64,000 nt of DNA from Chlorella sp. KRBP (GCA_004335735.1 QAXK01000153.1:32186-96185), one strand, 5' to 3'; counted from the first letter of the stretch, positions 1 to 13,029 are shown. The notes: a model not told the origin generated them from the sequence alone. Translations and numbers: made by a program.

Positions 1-3000
1 CCAGCGCCGCAAGCACCGGGCCGTACTCGCCCGACGCGACCGCCGCCGTCACGCTCGACGCGTCGTTGCCGCCGTTGGCGCTCTTAATTTGCGACATGAG
101 CTGCGGCCGTGTGCATGTTCGAACGCACCGAGTGAGGCAGATTCTGCTCGCGGGTCCCACTCAGTGGCCAACAGACTCCCGCACGATCCCCGGCCCCACT
201 CCCAACCCAGGCGCACCTGGGGCACGGCGACCTTGAGCGAGTTGACCTCTCCGTTGAGCTGCACGATGGCGCCCTGCAGCAAGGACATCTGCGAGGCGGT
301 CTGCTGCTGCATCAGCTCCGTGGCCGTCCCGTTGCTCCCGCCGCCCATGGCGACCTTGGTCTCCAGCGCCTGGACCTTGCTGGACAGCTGGGCGATGGCG
401 CTCTGCTGCATCGTGATCTGCTGCACCGTCTGCATCTGCGCCATCTGAACCGCGGCCATGGCCTGAGGGCCTCCCTGGCCTGCAGCTCCCGAGGTCGACG
501 CGCCGGTCGCGCCGGTGGCCGGTCCGCTGCCCGCAGCGCCGCCGCCGGCGTTCACCTTTTGCTGCAGGTCCAGCAGCACGTTGGACATTTGCGTCACCTT
601 GACGCGCAGCGCGTCCAGGTCCCGCTTGCTGGCGTTGGCCCCTCCGTCGCGCGATGGGCCACGCGCGTCCACCTCCGCACCCGCCGCAGCCGCTGCCCCA
701 GCCAAATCGCGCGTGTTGCTGCCGCGAACAGCCACCGAATCGCCCCCGTGCAGCGGCGAGACGCCCCCGGCGACCACAGTCGCCTCCAGGGCAGCCAGCC
801 GGCTCGACAGCGCGTCGAGCTGCTGCCCGAAGGCAGCAGTGCTCGCCGACGCGTCCCCCGCATGTGCGCCAGGAGCGGCGTGCTGCGAGTCCAGTGCCGC
901 GCTGGCCAGGGCCTGCATCCCCGCCTCAAGCTCCTGCAGCTTGTTGGCCGCCTGCACCACAGCCGCCTCCAGCAGGCCCAGCTTCTCGCTGTCAGCGCCA
1001 CCCGCAGCGGACGGCTTGGGAGCGCTGGCGAGCGCTTGCACTGACGCCTCCACTTGTGCCAGGCGTGGCTGCAGCGCCTGCTCCACCGACCCCAGCTTGC
1101 CAGAGGCGTCCGACGCGACGCGCACGGCCTCAGCTGCAGCCGCCTGCGCCGCGCTGGCCTGCATGCTGGCTGCGGAGGCGGAGGCGTCAGCACGCCCCAG
1201 GGCTTCCTGCAGCCGGGTGAGCTCACCCTCGCGTGCGCTGCTGCTGCTGCTGGCTGCCACCTGCTCCTGCACCTGCGCCAACTTGAGCTCCAGGCCGCTC
1301 ACGGCGCCCGACAGCTGGGCGGACGACGCTTGCCACTGCTTGGACGCTTCAGCGACGGCAGCCTGTGCCGCTGAAGCGGCACTCTGCGCGCTTGCCGCCG
1401 CCGCCGCCGCCGCGTCTGCGCTGGTGCCGCCTGGTGGGAGTGGCGGTGGTGCTGAGGCCACCTTGGTCTGCAGGTCTGACACCTTGGCCTCCAGTCCACT
1501 GACCGCCTGGGACAGCTGGGCGGATGAGGCCTCCCAACGCTTGCTAGCCTCACTCACAGCCGCCTGCGCCAGGGCAGCCGCTGCAGCCGCCGCCTTGTCA
1601 GCAGCCTTGTCAGCAGTCGCGGGTGCCGATGCCGGCGCTGCGGCAGGCTTGCTGCTCTCCAGCTCGGCCACCTTGGCCTCCAGGGCGCTCACGGCCTGCT
1701 GCAGTGCGCCCGTCACCGCCTCGAACCGGGTGGAAGCCTCCGAGACAGCAGCCTGCGCCGCCGCCGCCGCCTCAGCACCACCTGCCTCCGTTGAGGTGGT
1801 GGCTGGTGGTGCAGCCTGCACCTGAGCCACGCGTGCGTCCAGCCCCTCCACCTCGACCTTGAGGTCCTGCAGTGCGGCCGCCACCGCCTCATTCTCCTCG
1901 CGTGACGTGCTGCTGATGCCTGACAGCGCCGAGGCAAAGCCGCCCACTGCCTCCTCCAGCTCAGCCACACGCTGCGTCACCTGCGCCACCGCCTCATCGG
2001 ACGCGCCGGCAGCTGCTGCAGCCACAGGTGCAGCTGCGCTGCCCGCTGCCGCTGCATGCTGCCTGACCTCCTCCATGGCGGCACTCATGTCGGCCAGGCG
2101 TGCGTTCACGTCCTCCAGTGCAGAGCTCAGCTTGGCGTCCAGGGCCTCCACAGCAGCAGAGCTCGCCCCGCCACCACCGCCACTGCCTGGTGCCTCGGAC
2201 CTCTCCGTGGTGCTGGTGACGTTGGCGGCGGCGGCGGCGGCAGCAGCCACCTGTGCCAGCTGCGCCTTGATCTGCTCCACCTCCTTCTCCACCACGCCCT
2301 GCTTGGCCGACACCTGAGCCAGCTGAGTGGACACCTCGGCCGCCTGAGCCGCTAACTGAGCCTCCACTGCCTTCTGTGAAGCGGAAGCAGCAGCGGGTGG
2401 TGCGTCGGCTGCCAGGTGCGCCGTCTGCAGCTCAGCCAGCTTCTCCCCCATATCGTCCATGTGATGCTCCAGCTTGCTGTCCAGCGCCTGCAGCTGCGCG
2501 TGCACCTTCTCCAGGTTCTCCTGCTGGGCGGCGATCGTGGCGGCGGCGGCGGCCTCCGCTGCAGCGGCCAGGTCACCCTTGGAGGAATGACGCGTGAGGG
2601 ACTTGGTCTTCGACAACATGACCACCACAACGCGCACGGAGCACATCGTTAGTTCATCTGGGTGTGCACATTCCCAGAGCTCACGACCATCCTAATCACC
2701 GCCCTCAACTCACCGCCTCGACCTCTGAGCGCAACGTGTCGGCGTCCGCCTGGTGTGCCGTGAGCGACGCCGCCACCTCCTCCACGCGCTTGGACACGGC
2801 GTCCTGGTGCGCCTGCAGCTCGTCAATGGCCGCCCGCATGGGCTCAGTCACCGCCGCCGACTGCTGCGCCGTGGCGGCCCCCAGTTCCCTGGCCAGGTGC
2901 TCCGCCATGGTGGTGACCACCGAATCCACGTGCGCCACCACCTCGGGCGCCACCTGCCCCTCAGGCTGCTGCTGCTGCGCCGCCTGGGCTGCCGCCTCAG

Positions 3001-5504
3001 ACGCAGCCGCCGCCGCCGCCGCCGCGCCCTCCACCGCCACCTTGAGCTGCTCCAGCGTGCCGTTGACCTGAGCCACCTGCTGGGTGGCGCCCTGCTTGGC
3101 CATGGCCACCGCCGCCTGCCACCCGCCCGTGGACTCGCCCACCACCTCGGCCACCCGCTGCAGCTCCCGCCGCACGCCGTCCTGCAGCTGGTCCACCTCC
3201 TGGCGCATCTTCTCCATCAGTCCCTGGCCCAGCTCAGCGCGCAGGGCGGCCACCTGGTCCTGTAGGTCCTGCAGCCCCTCCACCTGCACCTTGAGCCCAC
3301 CCAGCAGCGCGTCGCTGTCCCCCGAGCGCCGCTCCAGGGCCAGAAGGCGCGCCTCAAGGGTGGAGCTCTTGGACACGACCAGGCGCTCCGACTGCTCCCA
3401 CTTTTGCGTGCGGATGATGATGTCGGCGCGCATGTCTGCGTCGGACGCCACGCGCGCCTCCTCACGCGCCTCCAGGTACTGCGGCAGTGGCAGTGGCAGC
3501 AGGAGTAATGGCAATTGTAGGTCAGTCACTGAGTGGGTCAGGGCCAATCGCACATACCATGGTGGTGCTGTTCCCTTCTTCAACAATCAGTGCGCCTAGC
3601 ACAAACTCCATACCTGCAGGCGCTGGAGCACTGGCGCCATCCATGGAGGCGGCTCGTCCCATGCCTCAGGGCGGGCGGGCTGGAACTTCCAAATCTCTGT
3701 GGCAATGCCCGCCGTGTCCACCATGCTCACGCGTGCCAGGCGGGCAGCACGGGTGGGGGAGCCCGTGGTGCGCGGGCGGGGAGGGGAGCCGCCACGCGAG
3801 ATGCTGGAACGCACCGCTGAGCCATGACCGTTGGCCGCCGCTGAGCCATGTGCTGCGTCTGAGGCGGGTGGCGCATGTCCCTCCCCTGCTGGCTCCGAGC
3901 TTGGTGGTGGTGGTGCGCTGACAGCTGACTCCGTGCCCCACGCCTCCGGCACGCCCGAGTGTTTGGCGGGGCCGCCGACAGGGGACTGCATGGAGCCGGC
4001 CGAGGGCATGCGTGTGACTGAGCGGGGCGGGAGCTTGCCGTGGCTGCTGGCAGGGCGTGCCGCCGACACCGCCGAGGCACCACTTGGGCTCTTTTGTGGC
4101 GCTGCTGACACCTGGCCCACCACCCGTGCGGCCTCCTCCATGAGCACGCGCTCCAGCACCACCAGGCGACCCGGCATGTTGGCGGGTGCGGGCGGCATGC
4201 GCGCAGAGTTGGGCATCGAGGTGTAGAGGAGCTGCGCACCCGCTGCTGAGGAGGCCTCGTGTGGGGAGCGGAAGACGCTGATGGTGCCGTGGTCAGCGCT
4301 GGCACGCAGGCGGGGCAGGCCGGCGGCGTTGCGCTCCCTGCTGGGGGGCACGCTGCGACTCACGGACGCGTGATGCTGCTGCTGCTGCAGGGCCTCTGCC
4401 TCAGCGGCCGCCTGCAGCTCCGCCAGCTGAGGCTGCAGGCGCAGGGCGTGCGCCGTGATGTGCGCAAACAGGTCGCGCCCCGCTGCGTCGCTGAGGGCAG
4501 CCAGCGCTTTGAGCCACTGGGGGTAGGTCAGGCGACGGCTGGTGCCCTGCTTGCACTTGGCAAACACCACGTCGACTGCTGAAAAGGTGAGGGGGGCGTG
4601 GTAGAGCTGAGCGTCGGGGCCCCCGCTGCTGAGGAGCTCCAGGTCCTGGCACAGCCGCACCAGCTGCTGCGCGTTCATACGCTGCTCGCCGTGCGTCTCC
4701 TGCTCCGCCTGCGCGCAGTAGTGGCAGTGTGGCGGGGGTGTTGGTGGGTGTGATCACTGCAGGCGGGCGTGGGCAAGCACACCTGCACGTGCAAGTGCTA
4801 GCCCGACAGCTAGCCTTACCTGAGCCATGAGCATGCGTGAGGTGCCGGCGGCGTAGCGGCAGTAGGCTGAGAACACGGTGCGCAGCGCTGGGCTGGTCAT
4901 GGCGCCCGATGGAGGCTCACTGATGGCAGACATGGCACGGATGCGCTCGCCACGCGCAGCCTTGGCCTGCGCATTGTGTTCGGAGGAGGGTAAGAGAGGA
5001 GGGTCGGCAACCAGCAGCAGTCCCGCTCAAGGTCCTTGCAGTTTGACCACTGAGGCCCAGGCACGGCCAGAGGCCACCAACCCTGGCACGCACCTGGTAG
5101 AGTCCGATGCGTTCGTACATTGCCAAAAAGTCCTGCAGCGAGTATCTTGCCTCCCTGCTGGTGGCGGGGTCCTGTCCCAGCACCTGGTTGAGGCCCTTCT
5201 CCCCCAGTCCGTGCACCACGCTCATCTCCGACAGGGCCGCAATCATCTGCGTGCGGCTGAGCCAGCCCCGGCCCATGAGGTCGTACGCGCGGAAGAGGGC
5301 GGCCGCCCGGTCAGGCGCCAGGCCGTTGCCCACTGCAGGGCTGGGCGGGCGCAGGTCCCCCTCATACTCCTCCCCGGGTGCTGGGACTCCCTGGGCATCC
5401 ATCGGCGCCTCGTTGTCCCAACCCGAGGGCAGCGTGATGCTCGCCGTTGGTGGGCTGCTCCCGCCTGCCTGCAGCATCGGAGCTGCTGAAAGGTCAGACG
5501 CCAT
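1..5504 (-). CDS. EF-hand-like / p25-alpha (TPPP-like) protein with giant Ala-rich coiled coil, 3' end outside window
   Basis: At least 1,636 residues in six visible exons, read right to left: 5504-5094, 4966-4820, 4708-3614, 3478-2714, 2607-217 and 100-1. Each complete exon is a whole number of codons, so all introns are phase 0. Residues ~50-135 look like a degenerate EF-hand pair (FRAYDLMGRGWLS, FLAMYERIGLY). Residues ~150-270 match the p25-alpha/TPPP fold: LRTVFSAYCRYA, a LCQDLELL helix, then VDVVFAKCK and RRLTYPQWLKALAAL, the usual 'FxKxK...R.ItfeqF..AL' signature. TPPP proteins bind and bundle microtubules, and algal members occur in flagella. After a Ser/Pro-rich linker, about 1,050 residues are Ala/Gln/Glu heptad-like coiled coil. 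Start is ATG 5504, the first ATG of the exon. The family call is from sequence pattern; the microtubule/flagellar role is inference. The right-hand 760 bp hold its upstream region. Confidence 0.8.
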
Positions 5505-6265
5505 GCTGCTCCTGCGTTGCTGGTGCTGCTCTGTGGCTGTTTGCTGCTACTGGCCGAGGAAGTGACTGGGCAGCCCGTCGGCTGGGGTCATGCTCGCCAC
5601 CTGCAGCGTGCACACAGGTATGGTGTCATGTGCACAACGTCGCGTGCCATCCTGTTGCGCGTGCGCAGCTCGGCGACAAGGTCAACATGAGATGCGCGGC
5701 CCTGCGAAGGCCAGCGCGAACCCCTAAGCGCTCGTCGTGCAAACATCACTCCCGATGCCTCTGCCCTTGCTGCACACGCTGCGCGCGCTTCCCGAAGTCG
5801 CGGCTACGACTTGGACCGCGACCGGGACTGAGAACCACTGCTGCTGCGAGCTGCCTGAGGGTGGCGAGAGCACCACCATGACTAGAGAGTCGTCCTACTG
5901 CCTAGTTGCCGCTGTTCTCTACTCCCGCTCTCTCGCCGACTCGAAGCCGTACGTGTTCTCTCGTGGACTCGGCGCGCACCTTACGAGCGGTAGGAGCGCT
6001 TGTTATTCGCAGCTTATAGGCTGCTCAGGCCGTTCGTAGCGTCCTCGATCTCTCTTGCAGCACTTGTTCCACCTCAAGTCAATGCATGCGCGCCCTCATC
6101 ATCAGCAAGAAAAGGACAGGGAAGGCCTACAAAAGTGCGGATACATCATCCAAGTCCACAGTGTGCGCGCGCATCTGCAATGGCAACGTAGAAAAAAGCA
6201 CCCCGTGTCGTCTTCGGGCGGGCGTCTAGCCGCTAAACCTGGCCGCGGTGCGCGTGCGGGGAGCC
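5505..6265. other. Intergenic: upstream region of the p25-alpha gene and 3' UTR of the CALK-like kinase gene
   Basis: Nothing coding is convincing on either strand; the open frames are short and lack family signatures. It must hold the 5' UTR and promoter of the gene on the left and the 3' UTR of the kinase gene on the right. The algal poly(A) signal TGTAA was not seen in the sense orientation for the kinase gene. No repeats or RNA genes were recognised. Confidence 0.6.
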
Positions 6266-9146
6266 TCATCCAGTGAAGGAGCCCTGTCCACTGCCGTGGC
6301 CGTTCGGGTGCATGTAGAACTGCGCTGACGCCGGCGGCGCGGGCGAGGCGGGTGACGCCATGCCCGAGTTGACGTGACTGCTGCCCACCGACCCCACGCC
6401 CTCATCCTCATGCTCCCGGATCACCAGGCTGCCCTGGCCCTGCAGGGACGACAGGCCGCCTGCGCCCAGCTTGCCCGAGCTCATCAGGCTGGGTGGCCCC
6501 TGCATCATGCTCATGCTGGCGCTGCTGGCCAGGCCCGAGTAAGCGTACTGCGCTGGAAGCTGTGGATGCTGCTGCTGCTGCTGCTGGTACTGCTGCTGTA
6601 CCTGCTGCATCTGATGCTGTGGTGACTGCACTGGCAGTTGCTGCTGCTGCTGCTGCTGCTCGCCCTGTGGCAGCAGTTGCCTGACCGAGGCGCTCCTCCT
6701 GAGAGAGCGCACCCAGCGGTGGTTGAGCATGTCCAAGACCGTGGGCCGCTCTAGGGGGTTCTTCTCCAGCGCACGCTGGATGAAGTCACGGCACGAGTCA
6801 CTCATCTTGTTCGGGAACCTGCACACACTCGCGTAGGTGGGCGAACTCATCAGGACATGCATCAAGCCGCAGCTCACATTCCATTGCCACCCAACACCAA
6901 CCTCTGCGCCAGCTCACCTTGGCATCTCGAGTCGGATTTTGTCCTCCACCATGTTGCGGTGCTTGTCGCTGAAGGGCGGGATGCCCACGAGCAACTCGTA
7001 CGTCAGCACGCCCGCTGCCCACTGCGAGGAAAGGGAACAGAGCACACAACAGGACCAAGCGAGCTGAGCATGCGTGCTTCAGGGGGCGGCCTGATGAGGA
7101 TTCACAAGGCCACGCACCGTGTCGACGTGGAACGAGTAGTGCAGCTCCTGGTTCTCCTTGTTCTCCTCTGGCTTGTTCTTGAACGGGCAGTTGAGAACCT
7201 CAGGCGCCATATACTCCTGCGGACCAGGGGGCATGAGACGACGCACGCAGACGCCAGGTCATCACAAGCCAGGTGATGGCCCCGCACTCCCAGCCTCCCC
7301 TGCTCATGCGAGGTGTGGGTGGCGGCCCCATTGCCCTGTCAGGCCCTACCCACAACCTCCCGCCCATCCGCTCCCCGCCTCACCAGGGTGCCAGCACGCG
7401 TGACGGCGCGCTCCTCGCGCATGTTGATCGCCAGGCCAAAGTCGCACAGCTTGAGGCGCATGTCCCCGGTGAAGAGGATGTTCTCCGGCTTGATGTCCCT
7501 GCACGCGCCACACGTTGAGCGAACATTGCGTTGTATCTACACGTGTGCGGCCAGCTGCTGCAGCCCCCCGCAGTTTTGCCCACACGCCCCACATTGCTGC
7601 ACCTGTGTGCGATGCCGTTGCTGTGCAGGTAGTTGATAACTGCCAGGAACGGGTACATGACCAGCTCCACCGCCACGCGCTCGGTCAGGCGCCCGCCGTA
7701 CCTGCGGGGGAGCAAGCAAGTGTACAGTGCGGTGTGACGCACACACATCAGTGCAGCCCTCCCGCCAGCCTCCTTACCAACACTCCGCGTGCGCAGCGCC
7801 ACCGCTTATGCATCACACACTCACTTTTGTAGAAGGTTGAAGAGGTCGCCCGACGCTGCAAACTCCTGCACCAGCACCACCTGGTCGGCCTGTTGGAAGG
7901 CGCCGTACAGCTTGATCACGTTCTCGTGGCTCAGGCTGCTGTGCAGCTTGACCTCGCGGAAGATCTGCACGGTCATGCACAGGTGCGCAGCAGGTTCGAA
8001 AGCCATGTAGCAACAAAGTACCAAGGCACGGCAGCAGCACGACAGGGCGGTCAGGAGGGTGGCGCCTCACCTGGAAGCGGTTGAGCTCACACAGGTTGCC
8101 CAGCGCGTAGGACTTGAGGCACACCGTCTCGCCAGAGTGCTTGCAAAAGGCTTTGTACACGTTGGACGCGTACCCTGTGGGATCATTAGTGAGCAGCGCG
8201 TGCACATGGTGGTGGGGCGTCGCTCGGCGTGGGGCGTCCATTTTCGCTCAGAGTGGCGCTCACACATCATCCCGCCCAGGGTAGCGTGCCCAGCCCACCC
8301 ATTCCCTCCCTGAGGCGCACCACCGTCACGCTCACCCGTGTACATCTTTTCGATGATGGCGTAGTCCCTCAGGTTCCAGATGGGCCGGTTCATCTTGGGC
8401 GGCAGGTCCCTGTTGACCGCCAGCAGCGTGCTGGGTGCGTGCTGCCTGCCCGTGATGGACTGCGCCCGGCGCATGGCGGCGGCCACCTCGCTCTCAATGG
8501 CGGCGGTGCTGGACTTGGCGCTGCTCTGCACGGAGAAGGAGCTGCCCGACGCGCCCAGCAGGAGCCCCGGTGCCACACTCTGGGGCGCGAAGGACTTTGA
8601 TGCAAACTCCTTGAGGTGCACGGGACCGGATCCGCCGCTGGCCACCGAGCCTTCGCCAGGTCCGGCCACAAAGGGCAGGGCGGACTTGATGGAGAAGGGG
8701 GAGATGTTGGCGTGGAGGCCCTTGATGTGGCTGGAGGCCCCATGTGGTGGCTGCTGCTGCGCGCTGCCTGCGGGGCTGGTGGCGGGTGGGCTGATGCTGG
8801 CGAAGCTCGCGGCGGCGGAGAAGTCCGCGTCCTCCTCCCCCCCCTGGCCCTCCTCCGCCCTGCCGTGCTTGAAGAGGTTCTTGAAGTAGGCAGATATGCT
8901 CCTGCTCACGTTGACGTTGTTCTTCTGCTGTGAACTGGGAGAAGTGAGGACCCCGTGCTGGAGGTCCGCAGCGGCAGGAATGGCCACGGACACGACGCCC
9001 TGGCTCTTGGGGCCCACGGTGGTCGACGGCGCTCGCCCAGCAGCCACCAGGCTGCCCGCGGACGGCGTCGCGGCGCTGCTCGGCGCGAAATGTTGACCAC
9101 CATCACTCGCGAGCTGCACGCTGTCTGCCTGGTAGAACGTCGCCAT
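6266..9146 (-). CDS. CALK-type Aurora-like serine/threonine protein kinase
   Basis: 674 residues in eight exons (9146-8336, 8174-8071, 7964-7825, 7701-7603, 7498-7384, 7216-7118, 7021-6918, 6818-6266; 2,025 nt, divisible by three). A ~255-residue Ser/Ala-rich N-terminus precedes the kinase domain (about 258-525). Visible motifs: an atypical glycine loop MYTGYASNVYKA, VCLK (ATP lysine), IFREVKLHSSLSHENVI (helix C Glu), HRDIKPENILF, DFGLAI, GTLEYMAPEV, WAAGVLTYELLVGIPPF. The YTGYASNVY loop and the 'LxYELLVGxPPF' block recall the Chlamydomonas Aurora-like kinase CALK, which controls flagellar shortening and detachment. The C-terminal 150 residues are Gln-rich. ATG 9146 is used; the frame stays open upstream only to a GTG at 9266, so that stretch is probably 5' UTR. 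CALK orthology, rather than another Aurora-like paralogue, is inferred. Confidence 0.88.
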
Positions 9147-9587
9147 GGCCGCAGCGGCAGCAGCGACTGTGCTGGCCTCCGCAGACGCCTGGCGCGGACG
9201 CGTCCGCTCGCTCCTGATGATGTTGACCAGCCGTTGCCTGGGGATGGCAGCGAGGCGCGCAGGCACAGGGAGGCGCGCTCGCTACTACTGAGCCAGCGAC
9301 TTCCTGCTCTACGCAACGACTCGCCAGAGCGTTCCTGTGCTTTTCCCGAGCAAACTGCCGTATTTTCGATCATTCGATCCACCTGACGACGGCACATTGC
9401 AAGACGAGAGAGTTCAAGCGGCAATATACACAGGCTCAGGTTGTAAGCAGCAGGAGGGACATCTTGGGGGCATACTGCGAGGGGGTCATTTGGCGCGACG
9501 CGCGAGGAGGATCAACGCCGTGTGTGCAATTGTCAGTGCATGTGGCTTCACTAAGTGGAGTGGGGAGGTGCAAGGATGACGCTCATA
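9147..9587. other. Intergenic between two minus-strand kinase genes
   Basis: Holds the 5' UTR and promoter of the CALK-like kinase and the 3' UTR of the TKL kinase to its right. Nearest the CALK-like gene (about 9,300-9,450) it is less GC-rich than its surroundings, as expected of a promoter. No conserved frame, RNA gene or repeat was recognised. Confidence 0.55.
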
Positions 9588-12500
9588 TCAGAACATGCCG
9601 CAGCAGCGCATCTTCACGGACGCGTTGGCCGAGCGCTTGTGCCGCTGCGCCCTAGCGCCCAAACAGTGGAGGTCCAGGGCCTCAAAGGCGGCCAAGGAGG
9701 AGGGCGAGGACTCCATCTCCTTGAGCTGCTGGGACACGCGCTGCATGCTGGGGCGCAGGGAGGCGTCCTGATGCCAACACTGAGTGATGAGGGACGCCAG
9801 CTGCAGGCGCACCAAGCACATAAAACACTGAGTGACTGGCGTGCGTCAAGCCCATGTGTGGCACTGTGGGGTGCTGAAGGGATGCCCAAGCAAGCGCGGC
9901 GTACCTGTGGCGGGAGGGCGGTTGAAATGGGTGGCCGGAAGCCCCGTGACACGCGCCTGGCGTACGCCTGCGGTAGGACGTTAAGCAAGCAGCGGCAGGC
10001 TCAACAAGCAGTGCCAGTTGCCAGTTGACAGCTGTCTGCAGAGCGTGCCACGCCATGACCGCACCTGGCACTCCTCCACGCTCCCGTCGGTTGCCGCAAT
10101 CATCATGAAGCGGTGGAGCAGCTCGTAGGCGATGACGGCCCAAGAGAAGCAGTCCGCAGCCTCAGTGTACGGCTGCCTAACATACACCTCGGGCGCCTGA
10201 ATGACGCGTTAACACGTGGAACACTGGCGGCAGTTGCTCGCACTGTGCCAAGAACACACGCACTGCTCGCTGTTGCTTTGCATTACCACAAGCGCGCCAG
10301 CATGCTCACCATGTAGACCAGCGTGCCCGTCCTGCCCGACAGCTGTGCGTACGTGGGCGTGATGTCCAGCGGCACCAGCCCACCCGAGAGCGTGACCAGC
10401 GGCACGATGCTGTTACGGCTGGGCCGCCGGGCCTCTGCTGGCTTGCGCGCAAAGCCATCGCCCTGCTTTGCTGCCTGGCCCTGCTGCTTGAGCGCGGTGG
10501 GCGAGGCGGGCACGTCACCCGCGGCTGCAGCGGGATGCGGCCGGGGTGCCGCTGTTATGGGCGCCTTGGCTGGCTGTGCGGCGCCGCGCGGCTGCTGTGC
10601 GGCCAGGGTGCGCTGCTGCACGGCGGTGGCCCACACCTGGTCCATGTCCGTGGCGGAGGCACGGCGCGCGCGACGCGGCTGCAGGGTGCTGGAGCTCGTC
10701 ATCTGCAGCGGGTGGGCAGACAGGATCAGTGAGGCTTGCTGGGGCTGCTTGTCACGTTGCTGTGGTGGTGCCGGCCTACAGTATGGTCAGTCAGTCTGCA
10801 GCAGCGCGCACCTCCTTGTGCATGTTGGCGAACGCCTGGGTGCGCCGCACCAGTGCGCTGAGTCCAAAGTCGGCAATCTTGGCTTCTGCGCCGCTCCCTT
10901 GACCTGCACGTAGCCAGCATTATCAGCGACAAGCTTGGTTGCATGAAGCTTGGTTGCATGAGTGTAAGGCACATGCCACGCAAGAGCTCTGTTCCCAGGC
11001 CCTTCCTTACCTTTGAGCAGGATGTTGTCCAGCTTGAGGTCCCGGTGGATCACTTGGGGCTGCACGCACACAGCATGCACACAGCGCCACCACCAGGCTG
11101 TGTGACTGCTGCCGCCAAGAGCAGCACAACTGGTGCACATCACCCCAGCCAGCCCAACTGCAGCTCACCAGTGCTCGGTGCAGGTACGCCAGCCCACTGG
11201 CCACCTGCAAGGCAGGCGGGCACACGTAAGACTGGAGCACCTTCAGAAACCCAGTGCCGTGCCGCAAACTCAGACGTGTGCGCAAGGCACCTTGAAGTGA
11301 AGTTCCGCTCGCTACATGTACGAGGCTGACGCACCTGCCTGAGCCAGCGCACGGCGTCGCGTGTGCGGTAGTGCAGCTCCAGCGGGTCCTCCATCTGGCT
11401 CCAAACCAGGCTCTTGAGGGAGCCCCCGTCCACCAGCTCCTCCACCAGGAAGATGGAACCCTGTGACAAGATGGTAATGAGGGAGGGTGTGGACACGTGA
11501 GGGCGCTGGGCGAGGGGCCCACAGCTGCTGGGATGAGGGGCCCCGCAAGCAGGCCCTGCCCCCTCCCCTCCCACACTCACATGCTGAGCCTCGCCCACTC
11601 TGAACTCCCAGTGGCCGTACCCCATGAAACGGACAATGTGCCTGCGAAGCACACAAGATGATGGTGAGAGGCGGGCTTGCGCATCACGACCTGCATTTCG
11701 AGCATTCGTGGAGCTCCCACCAATCCGCCATTCACCTGTGCGCCAGTTTGCGCAGCAGTGCCGCCTCCTGCATCATGTCCTTGATGTCCTCCTCACTGCG
11801 TGTGAGGGCTGGCTTGAGGCGCTTGACGGCCACCACCAGGGGCTTGCCACTCGGGGAGCTGGCGGGCAGGAACAGGCACTTTTCAACAATTGCAAACGCG
11901 CCTGCAGCCAGGTGGCCAGGGGCAGGGCATACTTCCGTTGTATGATGCTCGTCAGGCAGGGCAGCAGTGCAGCCAGCCGCAGACCTTTGCCACGCACCCT
12001 TTCCAAGCACGCTGATGACCTTGATGTGCGTGGGCAGCACCTCGGTGGGCCCCATCATGTCACGCAGCGTGTGGAACTGCGGGGCACACATGGCACATGG
12101 AGGTGGCAGCACTCAGGTCACGGCAGGGACGGGCAAGGCGACCAGCAGGCGGGATGCCATGGGAGGAGGTGTCGCACCTGTCTGGCGGTGCTGGCCAGTG
12201 TGGTGACCATCCGGACGGCTTGGTGCCACCTGGCAGCTGGGTTGAGCAGCGGGAGCGACCTGCGCCATGTAATGGTGTTTCGGCTCAGCCACTCTGGTGC
12301 ATGCACCACCTGCACAAGAGCCATGGCTCATCTTGCAGCGTCCAGCCCCGCACCTGTAGCTCTCAGAGTGCAGCGCTCTCCCAGAGTCAAACGACCCTGC
12401 GCCGTCGGGCTCCTCATCCAGCCAGTCCAGCACCGCCACATCCGCTGCGCAGCAGATGGAGCGCCATGACAAACCCATGACGAGACGTACCGCATTGGTA

Positions 12501-13029
12501 GCACGCCCGTGAGTCAGCGCATCCCATCTCTCCCGTGCGCTTAAGATGCCACTGCACACTCACTTTCGCCATGTTGGGCTGCGGCGAATGGTGTGGGGAC
12601 GGATGAGATGCTCATGACTGAGCCCCGGCGCTGGCGCCTGGCCGCAGGCACCAAGTTGGACTCTCCAGACGTCACCATGCTTCCTGAGGACTCGCGCCGG
12701 GCAAGGGACATGCCCACGACCACGCCTGGAGCCACGCCTAGCCCGGCTTCAAGCAAGCTGTGCGTGGGAGCGATGCCGGACTCGGGCTGGTTGAGGAGTG
12801 GCGTCTCCAGCAGCAGGCACGCCGGCACGGCAATGCCCACATCACTGCTGGGACGCTGCTGTGTGCCTTGCTGCCCACTGGCATCCTGCACCTGCACGGC
12901 CACAAGTCCCACCCAGAATCGTGGGTCGCGATCGTGGCGACTACGGCGTGGACTACGACGCGTAGACGAGCGCACCGCAACAAAGGGATGCACGGGCTGC
13001 AGGCCGACGGGAAGCGTGTCGACTCCCAT
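9588..13029 (-). CDS. TKL-type protein kinase with long insertion in the activation segment
   Basis: 661 residues in 13 exons (13029-12564, 12444-12354, 12259-12178, 12076-11998, 11901-11736, 11641-11581, 11460-11335, 11204-11169, 11059-11011, 10903-10812, 10702-10310, 10196-10065, 9800-9588; 1,986 nt, in phase throughout). The N-terminal ~210 residues are low complexity with no recognised domain. The kinase domain runs ~230-650: LGKGAFAIVEK (P-loop), VAVKRL (ATP lysine), EELVDGGSL hinge, HRDLKLDNILL (catalytic loop), DFGLSA, APEVY, SWAVIAYELL, and CW..D.SLRPSM near the end, the TKL/tyrosine-kinase-like 'W..dP..RP.m' block. Exon 11 (131 codons) lies between DFG and APE and is mostly Ala/Pro/Gln-rich. 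Start is the first ATG of the exon; longer frame needs a GTG. Divergent from the acetyltransferase gene over 180 bp. Substrates are unknown. Confidence 0.87.

Noticed and set aside
110..125. tRNA T-loop-like GTTCGAA
   Set aside because: It lies in an intron and no acceptor or anticodon stems can be drawn around it; the same holds for the match near 7,990.
515..1825. 436-codon plus-strand frame
   Set aside because: Shadow of the Ala-rich coiled-coil exon; GC-rich Ala codons leave all antisense frames open.
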